From assembly GCF_006442795.2 (NCBI RefSeq), contig NZ_CP083956.1:4069501-4133500 (forward strand): DNA of 64,000 bases, read 5' to 3'. How positions within the stretch are numbered: position 1 is the stretch's first letter; every line of letters begins with the position of its first letter. This document shows positions 28,104 through 36,315 of the stretch, piece by piece. This DNA is from Mesorhizobium sp. B1-1-8 (GTDB taxonomy: Bacteria; Pseudomonadota; Alphaproteobacteria; Rhizobiales; Rhizobiaceae). The position numbers were made by a program, and so were the translations under genes. The notes under the pieces were generated by a model. That model was not told the origin of the DNA. It saw nothing but the letters and a program-made list of their open reading frames with translations, and made no database searches.

Positions 28104-28879
28104 TTGTGGCCGTCCACGAGGCCGTAGGCCTCTTCTGTCGCGGCATTGAGCGAGGCGGTGACCTCCTGGCGCTTGCGTTCCATCTCTGCGTCATCGGCAT
28201 CGGCCGGCACATAGACGGGCGTTCCGATGACGATCGCGGAGCGGCCGAACGGCAGGTTGATGGTGGTCTTGTCCCAGCTTTTTTCCAGCACCTTGCGGCG
28301 GCTGGTGGTGATCGCCGTGGGCAAGATCGGCCGGCCGGAAAGCTTTGCCAGAAGCACGATGCCCAGCCCGGCATCGCGCGGCGTGCCATGCGGGATGTCG
28401 GCGATCATGGCAACGTTCTTGCCCGCGACAAGCGATTTCTTCAGCGCAATCAATGCTTTGGCACCACCCTTGTCGAGATGCCTCGAATTGTCGCGGCCGC
28501 CGGAGCCGCGCACTGCCTCGATGCCGAATTTCTCCAGCATCAGCGCATTGAGCTCGGCATCGGCACTGCGCGAGACCATGGCGACCAGCGGCCGCTCCTT
28601 AGGATAAAAGGCGGGGGTTAACAGATGCTGGCCATGCCAGAGCGCGATGATGCCGGGCTGGAGATGCGCATAGGCGCCGCCGGCAAATTTGGCAGAGCCT
28701 TCGACCAACGGGCTTGTGATGCGAATCAGGCGCACGAACCAGGCGAACAGGCTGGCGATGAAATTCTTGACGAAGCCCGACTGCGCGAGCGGCTCGCGGA
28801 TGCGCCGCCACAAGTTGCGCGTTCCGCCACGCCTGGCGGCGGGACTGGTGGCCGCGCGCTTCACCGCTTCATGCTCCAT
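28100..28879 (-). CDS. Lysophospholipid acyltransferase family protein (DUF374)
   Basis: A 259-residue LPLAT/DUF374 protein. It shows LWHGQHLLTPAF, which takes the place of the HX4D-type acyltransferase motif, and RGSGGRDNSRHLDKGGAKAL and IADIPHGTPRDAGLGIVLLAKLSGRPI segments typical of this subfamily. DUF374 genes are regularly next to waaA in alphaproteobacteria and are thought to act on lipid A or a lipid precursor; the exact acyl substrate is not settled. The ATG at 28879 lies 5 bases after the DUF4170 stop; the longer frame to 28987 overlaps that gene and was rejected. Confidence 0.85.
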   Translation of the reverse strand: MEHEAVKRAATSPAARRGGTRNLWRRIREPLAQSGFVKNFIASLFAWFVRLIRITSPLVEGSAKFAGGAYAHLQPGIIALWHGQHLLTPAFYPKERPLVAMVSRSADAELNALMLEKFGIEAVRGSGGRDNSRHLDKGGAKALIALKKSLVAGKNVAMIADIPHGTPRDAGLGIVLLAKLSGRPILPTAITTSRRKVLEKSWDKTTINLPFGRSAIVIGTPVYVPADADDAEMERKRQEVTASLNAATEEAYGLVDGHK

Positions 28880-28884
28880 CGGCG

Positions 28885-29130
28885 TCAACCGGCAGCCTTC
28901 GATTCCGGATCGAGCAACCGGTGCAGGTGGACGACGAAATAGCGCATATGGGCATTGTCGACGCTGGCCTGCGCTTTCGCCTTCCAAGCGGCGTGCGCCG
29001 ATTGATAGTCGGGGTAGATGCCGACGATGTCGAGCGCATCCAGGTCACGAAACTCGGTTCCACCCAGCTTTTTCAGCTCGCCCCCGAACACGAGGTGCAA
29101 AAGCTGCTTCTTTCCGTCTTCCACGGCCAT
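28885..29130 (-). CDS. DUF4170 small protein
   Basis: An 81-residue cytoplasmic protein matching DUF4170: KKQLLHLVFGGELKKLGG, FRDLDALDIVGIYPDYQSAH and the end HMRYFVVHLHRLLDPE. It is found almost always beside inositol-phosphatase, DUF374 and waaA genes in alphaproteobacteria, as here, but its role is unknown. The ATG at 29130 has GAAGGAT upstream; a second in-frame ATG at 29151 is possible. It opens the run DUF4170-acyltransferase-waaA-lpxK. Confidence 0.85.
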   Translation of the reverse strand: MAVEDGKKQLLHLVFGGELKKLGGTEFRDLDALDIVGIYPDYQSAHAAWKAKAQASVDNAHMRYFVVHLHRLLDPESKAAG

Positions 29131-29205
29131 GCCGATCCTTCGCAGATTCATGAGTTTTGTGAAACGTTTAGACCAAAGCAGCCGGCTTTGGAACTGTGGG
29201 CCCGC

Positions 29206-30015
29206 TCACCCTTCGTCAGATCCGGCAATGACGCCAGCCAGGATGTCCAGCAGTTCGCCGCTGCCGGCGGCGAGCGCGCCGTGGTTGATCACACTGCCGG
29301 CATAACGCGGCGGCTGTCCGCCGCGGTCGAGCAAGGCGCCGCCGGCTTCGACGAGGATCAGGTCGGCGGCGGCGATGTCCCAATCATGCGCATTTGGCTT
29401 GACGAAGGTCGCGTCGAGCTTGCCGGCGGCGATCATCGCCAGCCGGTAGGCGAGCGAGGGGATGTAGGCCGCGCGCCGGATCCGGCCTTGCCAGGCCTCG
29501 GGCATCAGGTCGATCAGCGGCTTTGGCCCGCCGATGTCGACCGTGTCGCCAAGCGGGCGCACACGGATGCGCTTGCCATTGAGGAAGGCACCCTCGCCGG
29601 GCATCGCCCAGTAGGTCTCCTGCTTGGCCGGGCATTCGAGCACGCCGGCGAGCGAGCGGCCGTCCTCGACCACGGCGACACTGACGCACCAGGAATGCAG
29701 GCCGTCGAGAAAGCCGCGCGTGCCGTCGATCGGGTCGACGACGAAAGTGCGGCACGCCGAAAGCCGCGCATGATCGTCGGCGGTCTCCTCCGACAGCCAG
29801 CCGTAATCCGGCCGCGCCTTGAGCAAGGTCTCGCGCAGATAGTTGTCGGCCGCGTGGTCGGCCTCGCTGACCGGCGAGGTGCCGCCTTTCATCCACACTT
29901 GCGGGCTGTTGCCGAAATAGCGCATGGCGATCGCGCCTGCCTCGCGGGCGGCGTCGCGCAGCAGAGCGAGATCTTTACGGGCTTCGGCCAAGACAGGCTG
30001 ATCAAGCGCCGGCAA
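29206..30015 (-). CDS. Inositol monophosphatase family phosphatase (CysQ/SuhB-like)
   Basis: A 269-residue Mg2+-dependent phosphatase of the inositol monophosphatase/3'(2'),5'-bisphosphate nucleotidase family. Metal-binding motifs are SEET (acidic pair), DPIDGTRGFLDG and WDIAAADLILVEAGG. The DGTRGFLDG form is closer to CysQ or HisN-type enzymes than to SuhB, but the substrate (inositol phosphate, PAP or histidinol phosphate) cannot be decided. The start appears to be TTG at 30015, inside the last codons of pmbA, pointing to translational coupling; a second TTG at 29991 is possible. Confidence 0.85.
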   Translation of the reverse strand: MPALDQPVLAEARKDLALLRDAAREAGAIAMRYFGNSPQVWMKGGTSPVSEADHAADNYLRETLLKARPDYGWLSEETADDHARLSACRTFVVDPIDGTRGFLDGLHSWCVSVAVVEDGRSLAGVLECPAKQETYWAMPGEGAFLNGKRIRVRPLGDTVDIGGPKPLIDLMPEAWQGRIRRAAYIPSLAYRLAMIAAGKLDATFVKPNAHDWDIAAADLILVEAGGALLDRGGQPPRYAGSVINHGALAAGSGELLDILAGVIAGSDEG

Positions 30016-31345
30016 GGGTCATCCCTTCGATCAGCAGCGTGGGTGCGGCGGTGCCGAAATTGCGGTCGAGATCGCTTGCCGGCACCATGTTGAGGAACAT
30101 GGTCTTGAGGTTGGAGGCGATCGTCACCTCGGCCACCGGATAGGCAAGCGCGCCATTCTCGATCCAGAAGCCGGAGGCGCCGCGGCTGTATTCGCCGGTC
30201 ACCGTGTCGACGCCTTGGCCGAAGACTTCGGTGACATAGAAGCCGCGCTTCAGCGCGGCGATCAGTTCTTCGGGCGAGCGTTCGCCAGGTTCGATGGCGA
30301 GATTGGTCGAGGACGGCGAGACGGAAGAGCCGCTGCGCGAGCCGCGGCCGTTGGTGACGAGACCCAGTTCCCGCGCGGCGGAGGTCGACAGGAACCAGTG
30401 GTTCAACACGCCCTTGTCGACCATCAACAGCTTCTCGCCCTCGACGCCTTCGCCGTCGAACGGACGCGAGGCCTGGCCGCGGCGGCGGAGCGGCTCGTCG
30501 GTAACGGTGATCGCGGCGGACGCGACCTGCTTGCCCATCATGTCGCGCAGAAAGCTGGTCTTGCGCGCCACCGCAGCGCCGTTGATGGCGCCGGCGAGAT
30601 GGCCGGCAATGCCGCGCGCGACGCGCGGATCGAGCACCACGTCCACCGGTCCGGTCGCCGCCTTGCGGGCGCCGAGGCGGCGCACGGCACGCTCGCCGGC
30701 CTTGCGGCCGATCTCCTCAGGCGCATCGAGATCGGCAAAATGCTGGCGGGAGGAAAATTCGTAATCGCGCTCCATCGCGGTGCCCTCGCCGGCAATGACG
30801 CTGGTCGAGCGCGAGAAGCGCGAGGCGACATACTGGCCGACAAAACCGTGCGAGGTGGCAAGCACCAGGCCGCCCAGTCCGGCGCTGGCATTGCTGCCGG
30901 ACGAGTTGGTGACGCCGTTGACGGCAAGCGCCGCTTCTTCCGCAGCAAGGGCTGCTTCCTTCAACTGATCGGCCGAGACCTCGGTCGGGTCGAACAGATC
31001 GAGATCGCGCAGGTTACGGGCAAGCAGCGTCGGATCGGCGAGACCCTGAAAGGGATCCTCGGGCGACACTTTGGCCATGGCGACGGCACGTTCGGCGAGC
31101 ACCTTCGGGTCCGATGCGGCAGTGGCGGAAACGCTCGCCACCCGCTGGCCGACGAAGACGCGCAAGGCGACATCCTCGCTTTCCGACGATTCGGTGCCCT
31201 CGACCTTGCCCAGCCGCACAGACACGCCGGCCGAACGGCCGCGCACCGCGACCGCATCGGCTGCGTCCGCGCCGGCGCGCCTGGCCGCCTCGACAAGGGC
31301 TGCGACGCGGTCGGTCAGTTTCGCTGCGTCGAGCGTATCGGTCAT
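30002..31345 (-). CDS. pmbA: TldD/PmbA-family metalloprotease subunit
   Basis: A 447-residue PmbA (TldE) protein. Together with TldD it forms a zinc-dependent protease that trims unfolded peptides, processes microcin-type peptides and degrades some antitoxins. The PmbA subunit lacks the zinc motif itself, as here. Family segments include VDVVLDPRVARGIAGHLAGAI, MVDKGVLNHWFLSTSAAREL, TNLAIEPGE and the C-terminal GASGFWIENGALAYPVAEVT. The TldD partner is not in the window. The phosphatase gene starts inside its last codons. Confidence 0.93.
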   Translation of the reverse strand: MTDTLDAAKLTDRVAALVEAARRAGADAADAVAVRGRSAGVSVRLGKVEGTESSESEDVALRVFVGQRVASVSATAASDPKVLAERAVAMAKVSPEDPFQGLADPTLLARNLRDLDLFDPTEVSADQLKEAALAAEEAALAVNGVTNSSGSNASAGLGGLVLATSHGFVGQYVASRFSRSTSVIAGEGTAMERDYEFSSRQHFADLDAPEEIGRKAGERAVRRLGARKAATGPVDVVLDPRVARGIAGHLAGAINGAAVARKTSFLRDMMGKQVASAAITVTDEPLRRRGQASRPFDGEGVEGEKLLMVDKGVLNHWFLSTSAARELGLVTNGRGSRSGSSVSPSSTNLAIEPGERSPEELIAALKRGFYVTEVFGQGVDTVTGEYSRGASGFWIENGALAYPVAEVTIASNLKTMFLNMVPASDLDRNFGTAAPTLLIEGMTLAGA

Positions 31346-31504
31346 GCGGTTTGTCCTGTTTGGTCAAGCTGTCCGGGAGGGCGGACGCCTCCGCACCATC
31401 TATTGTTCCACTGCCGCTTCTGCAATGGCGGATACGGCAATCTCAAGGCAATAGCCCGGGTTCGTTCCGGATGCCAAATTCTTCGGGAGCTCCTGGAGGC
31501 AAAG

Positions 31505-32548
31505 TCAGGTCGCCACGGGCGCCCAGATCACGTCGTCGATCCTGGCCGCACCCGTCGCCAGCATCACCAATCGGTCGAAGCCAAGCGCCCCGCCGCTCGC
31601 CTGCGGCATGATGGCCAATGCGGCGAGAAAATCCTCGTCGAGCGGGTAGCGTTCGCCGTAGACGCGCTCCTTCTCGTCCATCTCGGCGATGAAGCGGCGG
31701 CGCTGCTCGGCCGGATCGGTCAGCTCGCCAAAGGCGTTGGCGAGCTCGACGCCGCAGCAATAGAGCTCGAAGCGCTCGGCAATGCGCGTATCCCCGGCGT
31801 TCGGTCGCGCCAGGGCCGCCTCCGACACGGGATAGCCATGGAGAATGGTGGCCCGCCCCCGCCCCAGCGCTGGCTCGATCTTTTCGACCATCACCCGGCT
31901 GAACAAATCGGCCCAATTGTCGTCGGGCGCCGTGCGCAGGCCGGCGCGGACCAGCGCCTGGTGGAGCACTTCGCGGTCGGTGCTGCCGTCGGCGGCGACG
32001 GTTGCCAGAAGGTCGATGCCGGCATGGCGCATGAACGCTTCCGCCACGCTCAGCCGCTCAGGTTCCGCGAACGGATCGGCCTCACGGCCGCGGAAGGTGA
32101 AGCTCCTCGCACCGGCTTTTTCCGCCGCCAGCGCCAGGAATTCGGCACAGTCGGCCATCAGGCTCTCATAAGTTTCGCCGACGCGGTACCATTCGAGCAT
32201 GGTGAATTCGGGATGATGCAAAGGCCCCCGCTCGCGGTTGCGCCAGACCGGGCCGAGGCTGAAGATACGCGTCTCGCCGGCGGCGAGCAGCTTCTTGCAG
32301 GCGAATTCCGGCGAAGTGTGGAGATAGAGCGGCTGGCGCGATGCATCGGGATTGATCGCCTCGGTGGCGAAGGCCGCAAGATGCGCCTCATTGCCGGGCG
32401 AGACCTGCAGCGCCGACGTCGTCACCTCGACGAAATCGCGCTCGGCGAACCAGCCTCGCAAGGCGGCGGCAATGGCATTGCGCGCCATCAGTCGCGGCCG
32501 CCGATCGGCATGAATATGCGGCATCCACCAGGGCGAGGCGCCGGTCAT
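31505..32548 (-). CDS. epmA: EF-P lysine aminoacylase (GenX/PoxA/YjeA)
   Basis: A 347-residue class II lysyl-tRNA-synthetase-like enzyme without an anticodon-binding domain, which attaches (R)-beta-lysine to EF-P. Class II motif 2 is visible in VWRNRERGPLHHPEFTMLEWY and motif 3 in GGALGFDRLVMLATG. The frame opens at 32635; the ATG at 32548 (MTGASPWWMP) gives the usual N-terminus with the HADRRPRLMARNAI helix. It is divergent from efp, its substrate gene, with 114 bases between the starts. The third partner, the lysine 2,3-aminomutase EpmB, is not next to it. Confidence 0.93.
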   Translation of the reverse strand: MTGASPWWMPHIHADRRPRLMARNAIAAALRGWFAERDFVEVTTSALQVSPGNEAHLAAFATEAINPDASRQPLYLHTSPEFACKKLLAAGETRIFSLGPVWRNRERGPLHHPEFTMLEWYRVGETYESLMADCAEFLALAAEKAGARSFTFRGREADPFAEPERLSVAEAFMRHAGIDLLATVAADGSTDREVLHQALVRAGLRTAPDDNWADLFSRVMVEKIEPALGRGRATILHGYPVSEAALARPNAGDTRIAERFELYCCGVELANAFGELTDPAEQRRRFIAEMDEKERVYGERYPLDEDFLAALAIMPQASGGALGFDRLVMLATGAARIDDVIWAPVAT

Positions 32549-32662
32549 AAGCGGGAAAATCGCCGGGAAGGCTGGCGGTTCGGCGCAAGATGCGCTACGG
32601 CGCGCGGGATAGCCGTCATTGCCGATTTGTGGCAATCACCAGGCCGATAAACTCGATTGGGA

Positions 32663-33241
32663 ATGAATAAAGTGGTCAAGGTCATCGCCAGTTCGTTACG
32701 CAAAGGCAACGTCGTCGATAAGGACGGCAAGCTCTATGTCATCCTCTTTGCCGAAAACATCCACCCTGGCAAGGGTACGCCGGTGACGCAGCTCGACATG
32801 CGCCGCATCGGCGACGGGGTGAAGATTTCGGAACGCTACCGCACGACGGAGATGGTGGAGCGCGCCTATGTCGAGGAGCGCGAGCACACCTTCCTCTATG
32901 CGGACGGCGAAGGCTACCACTTCATGAACCCGGAAAGCTACGACCAGGTCGTGGCTCCCGAAAGCGTGGTCGGCGACATGGCTCCCTATCTGCAGGAAGG
33001 CATGGCGGTGCAGTTGGCGCAGTTCAACGGCGTGCCGATCTCGCTGGTGCTGCCGCAACGCGCCACCTTCGAAGTGGTGGAGACCGAGCCGACTACCAAG
33101 GGCCAGACAGCATCGTCGTCCTACAAGCCGGCTCTGCTTTCCAACGGCGTGCGCACCGCTGTGCCGCCGCATATCTCTGCCGGCACCCGCGTGGTGGTGA
33201 TGACCGCCGACGGCTCCTATGTCGAGCGCGCCAAGGACTGA
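32663..33241 (+). CDS. efp: Translation elongation factor P
   Basis: A 192-residue EF-P that relieves ribosomes stalled on polyproline. The three-domain barrel layout is intact. The lysine to be modified is K37 in [10 protein letters not shown], at the expected loop tip. The C-terminal domain ends with the EF-P signature near [15 protein letters not shown] and [16 protein letters not shown]. The frame starts with TTG at 32657; the ATG at 32663 is the better choice. Its modifying enzyme gene epmA is directly divergent, so the two are likely coordinated. Confidence 0.97.
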   Translation: MNKVVKVIASSLRKGNVVDKDGKLYVILFAENIHPGKGTPVTQLDMRRIGDGVKISERYRTTEMVERAYVEEREHTFLYADGEGYHFMNPESYDQVVAPESVVGDMAPYLQEGMAVQLAQFNGVPISLVLPQRATFEVVETEPTTKGQTASSSYKPALLSNGVRTAVPPHISAGTRVVVMTADGSYVERAKD

Positions 33242-33428
33242 GGGTCCGGAGTTTCACAACAGCCCAACTGCCACGGCCCGCCCGCGACCAAGCGGTCCAC
33301 GGTCAGCACGGTTGTCCGCCGTCTGGATGTCAGGCTCTGATCCGAAGCGATAAGGCGATCCTGTCAGCGACGACAGCAACAAAGTGGTGACCTTGGCCCC
33401 AAAGCCCAGCTTGGCTAGAGTTCGAAAG

Positions 33429-33824
33429 ATGCTGGACGCCATTCACCACGTCGCGATTATCTGCACCGACTACGATCGATCGCGACGGTTCTATGCCGAG
33501 CTCCTCGGCCTGGACCTGATCCGCGAGGTCTATCGGGAGGAGCGGCAGTCTTGGAAGGCCGACCTGCGGATCGGATCCGCCCAGCTGGAATTATTCTCCT
33601 TCCCGGCCCCAGTGCCGCGGCCGTCTAATCCAGAGGCGACAGGGCTGCGGCACTTGGCATTTGCTGTGGGGAACCTCGACGCCGTAGTTGTGCGCCTGGA
33701 AGCCGCCGGCGTTGCCGTAGAGCCAATCCGGATCGACCCGTATACGGATCGGCGCTTTACTTTCTTTAGCGACCCGGATGGATTGCCGTTGGAACTCTAC
33801 GAAGCGCAACAAAGTACCGTTTAA
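33429..33824 (+). CDS. Glyoxalase/VOC family protein (YaeR-like)
   Basis: A 131-residue vicinal oxygen chelate protein built of two paired beta-alpha-beta modules. Metal-ligand candidates are H7 or H8 in IHHVAI, E56 in QLELFSFP, H75 in LRHLAFAV and E125 in LPLELYEAQ. The short length and the HHVAIICTDYDRSRRFYAELLGL start match YaeR/SMU1112-type proteins, whose substrate is not firmly known; methylglyoxal-type or other small thiol adducts are possible. The ATG at 33429 gives the family length. It is a lone gene. Confidence 0.85.
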   Translation: MLDAIHHVAIICTDYDRSRRFYAELLGLDLIREVYREERQSWKADLRIGSAQLELFSFPAPVPRPSNPEATGLRHLAFAVGNLDAVVVRLEAAGVAVEPIRIDPYTDRRFTFFSDPDGLPLELYEAQQSTV

Positions 33825-33915
33825 TACGACAGTCTGCGTATCGCGCGCAGCAGAGATCCAGGCGGAACCCTAAGGCGGGTGACCAGTTGAAAGGGATTGG
33901 AAAGGAGACAACGTC

Positions 33916-34639
33916 ATGGCCGACGGTTCCGCCCTGCAACCCGCTGCTGCGATCGCTCACAAGAACCGCGCCCGCCAGCCGAACGAGAGCGCCGAGTACC
34001 GCAAGGCGCGCGAGGCCCTGTTGATCGAGGAGATCGAACTCAACCGCCACATCGCGCGCGTCGCCGCCCAGCGTCGCGCCTTGCCGCCTGGCGGCGAGGT
34101 GAAGGGCGACTATCAGTTCATCGGCGAAGCCAGTAGCGTGGCCGGCGCCAATCCCGTCGGCTTCGAGGAGCTCTTCGGCGATAAGGACACTCTGTTCGTC
34201 TACAACTGGATGTATGGCCCCAAGCGCCAGCGCCCTTGCCCCATGTGCACCGCGCTCCTGAGCTGCCTGGACGGCAACGCCGACCACCTCCGCCAGCGAA
34301 TCGCCCTCGCCATCGTCGGCCTTTCGGCCATCGAGCGGCAGATCGCCTTCAAGGTAGAGCGTGGCTGGAAGAACCTGCCATTCTACGCGGACGTCAACGG
34401 GAATTTTAGCCGGGATTACCACGCGATCATGGACGATGGGACCGACACCGCCGCCGAAAACGTCTTCACCCGGCGCGACGGAACCATTCGGCACTTCTGG
34501 GGCGCGGAGCTGGGTTTCGAGTCAGCCGATCCGGGCAAAAGACCCGACGACCGAGCCGGACCTGATGATGCTGTGGAACGTGCTGGACTGGACGCCGGGA
34601 GGTCGCGGGACCGACTGGTACCCGAAGATCACCTACTAA
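33916..34639 (+). pseudogene. DUF899 thioredoxin-like protein gene, split by a +1 frameshift
   Basis: The first frame encodes a DUF899 protein through IRHFWGAELGFESADPGK, then loses the match. The second frame picks up at once with DPTTEPDLMMLWNVLDWTP and ends GRGTDWYPKITY at 34639, which is the family C-terminus. Removing one A from the AAAA run at 34537-34540 restores a single 240-residue protein of normal length. The thioredoxin-like fold and CPMC motif (RQRPCPMCTAL) are intact in the first part. The start has AAAGGAGAC upstream. As written, translation would run on to 34800 with a non-homologous tail. Either a real inactivating insertion or a homopolymer sequencing error. Confidence 0.85.
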
Positions 34640-34756
34640 GCGGTCGAGATGGTTTGCCAGGGGCTTGGAGTAGCGGAAAAGGTGGAGACCTGCCAATCCG
34701 CTCACGGCCCGCTCAAGACATTCGCCATGTTGTTATCGAGCGTCTGCAATTGGCGC

Positions 34757-35473
34757 TCAGTGGCCTTTCCGCGCGTGAGCATTCCGCGCTGTCTGATTAG
34801 TCACGATCAGGCCGGCCACTTCCACCGGCAGGCCGGCGGCTTTCCATTCCGGCATGCCGTTCTCCAGCCGGCGCGCGGAATGCCCGAGCGAGCGCAGCGC
34901 CGCGACCGCTTCGAAGGACATCACGCACCACGATCCACGGCAATAGGCGACGATTTCACGGCCGACAGCGGCGTCGGCTGACCAGGCCCTGACTTCCCTC
35001 AGCGGGACATTGATGGCGCCTGGTACATGGCCGAGCGCGAACTCATCCGCCGGGCGCACATCGATCAGCGTCACCAACCCGTCGCGCATCAGCGCTTGGA
35101 GCTCCTCGCGCGTGACCGGCTGCATGTCGTCACGCGCATCGAAATAGCCGCGCACGATGCGGTCGACCTCGGCGAGCTGCCGCTCGGCGACGCCGCTCAC
35201 GGCGGCGAAGGCGGAGAGCACGCTCTCATCCGCGAGCGCGTAGTAGACGAATTTGCCGTCGCGCTCGGCCGAGACGATGCCGGCGCGGCGAAGCGCCTGC
35301 AAATGCTGGGAGATGTTGGCAACAGGCTGGCCGAGCTTGACCGCCAACGCCTCGACGCTGCGCGCGCCTTGCGCGAGATGCTCGATCATTTCCAGGCGCA
35401 GCGGATGGCCGAGCGCCTTGGCGACGATCGCGAACTGCTCGTACAGCGCTTGTTTCGGATTGCGGATTGACAT
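34757..35473 (-). CDS. ArsR-family regulator fused to a rhodanese domain
   Basis: A 238-residue two-domain protein. Residues 1-105 are an ArsR/SmtB winged HTH (ALGHPLRLEMIEHLAQG, VEALAVKLGQPVANISQHLQ); residues 120-225 are a rhodanese domain with the active loop CRGSWC (C178 to C183) in IVAYCRGSWCVMS. The HTH part contains no cysteine at all, unlike the sulfide sensors BigR and SqrR, so sulfur sensing would have to use the rhodanese loop. It is divergent from a persulfide-dioxygenase-like gene and an inverted repeat lies between them. The likely role is a repressor that reports sulfane sulfur to its operon. Confidence 0.88.
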   Translation of the reverse strand: MSIRNPKQALYEQFAIVAKALGHPLRLEMIEHLAQGARSVEALAVKLGQPVANISQHLQALRRAGIVSAERDGKFVYYALADESVLSAFAAVSGVAERQLAEVDRIVRGYFDARDDMQPVTREELQALMRDGLVTLIDVRPADEFALGHVPGAINVPLREVRAWSADAAVGREIVAYCRGSWCVMSFEAVAALRSLGHSARRLENGMPEWKAAGLPVEVAGLIVTNQTARNAHARKGH

Positions 35474-35496
35474 CGGCCCTTCAGCGACGCATCGTT

Positions 35497-35516
35497 ATTC
35501 AATAGAATAATTGAAT
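35497..35516. promoter_or_regulatory. Candidate operator of the ArsR-rhodanese regulator
   Basis: Inverted repeat ATTCAAT (35497-35503), 6-base spacer, ATTGAAT (35510-35516), between the regulator start (35473) and the hydrolase start (35584). AT-rich imperfect palindromes of this kind are typical ArsR-family sites. It would allow control of both directions. Confidence 0.6.
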
Positions 35517-35583
35517 GACGATTTCGACCTGCTGTCAAGCCGGAGGCTTGCCCGGCGCAGCCGATCCGTGCGGAGGAAAAGCG

Positions 35584-36315
35584 ATGATTCTCAGGCAGTT
35601 CCTGCATACCGATCCGGTCGCCGCCTCCTATCTGTTCGGCTGCGGCGGCGAGGCTTCCGCGGCCGTCGTCGATCCGGTCGGGGATAGCGCGCCCTATATC
35701 GAAGCGGCGCGCGCGACGGGCATGCGCATCCTCTATGTTGTCGACACGCATATCCATGCCGACCATATCTCGGCCGGCCGGGCGCTCGCCGAGGCGACCG
35801 GCGCCGAATACGTGCTGTTCGAAGGCGCCGAAGCAGGCTTCGCGTTCCGGCGGGTGAAGGACGGCGAGGTGCTGGAACTCGGCAACGTGACGGCGACCGT
35901 GATGCATACGCCCGGCCACACGCCGGAGCATTTGAGCCTTCTGGTCACCGACCGGACGCGATCGGCCGAGCCCTGGTTCGTGCTCACCGGACACACGCTG
36001 ATGGTCGGCGACCTTGGCCGCACCGAGCTTGCTTCAAACGCCGAGGACGGCGCCCGCGCGCTCTATGCCAGCGTGCGCCGGCTGAAGGAGTTGCCCGATC
36101 ACATCGAGGTGCTGCCGGGCGCCTATTCCGGCTCGGTCTGCGGCCGGTCGCTCAGCGGCAAGCCGACATCGACGATCGGCTTCGAGCGGCGCTTCAACCA
36201 GGCCTTCCGCATCGAGGACGAGAACCAGTTCGTCGCCGCCATGACCGCCGACATCCCTCCCCCGCCGCCGGACGCCGCCCGGACCCGGGCCGCGAACGCC
36301 GGGACTCGATCTTGA
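35584..36315 (+). CDS. MBL-fold hydrolase, ETHE1-like persulfide dioxygenase
   Basis: A 243-residue metallo-beta-lactamase-fold protein with the metal motif THIHADHIS (H56, H58, D60, H61) and later ligands in HTPGHTPEHLSLL and FVLTGHTLMVGDLGRTEL. The layout matches the ETHE1/Blh persulfide dioxygenases, which use one iron to oxidise glutathione persulfide to sulfite. The frame opens at 35515, but the ATG at 35584 follows GGAGGAAAAG and avoids running through the operator. The pairing with an ArsR-rhodanese regulator supports a sulfide or persulfide role. The downstream MFS gene overlaps its stop as TTGA. Confidence 0.85.
   Translation: MILRQFLHTDPVAASYLFGCGGEASAAVVDPVGDSAPYIEAARATGMRILYVVDTHIHADHISAGRALAEATGAEYVLFEGAEAGFAFRRVKDGEVLELGNVTATVMHTPGHTPEHLSLLVTDRTRSAEPWFVLTGHTLMVGDLGRTELASNAEDGARALYASVRRLKELPDHIEVLPGAYSGSVCGRSLSGKPTSTIGFERRFNQAFRIEDENQFVAAMTADIPPPPPDAARTRAANAGTRS

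Noticed and set aside
30215..32650. 811-residue open frame on the plus strand
   Set aside because: It is the antisense of pmbA and epmA, whose minus-strand frames carry clear family motifs; its translation shows only the Arg/Ala/Gly-rich bias of GC-rich antisense frames.
34640..34800. C-terminal tail of the first-frame DUF899 product
   Set aside because: No family similarity; it is what remains of reading past the frameshift and overlaps the 3' end of the ArsR-rhodanese gene.
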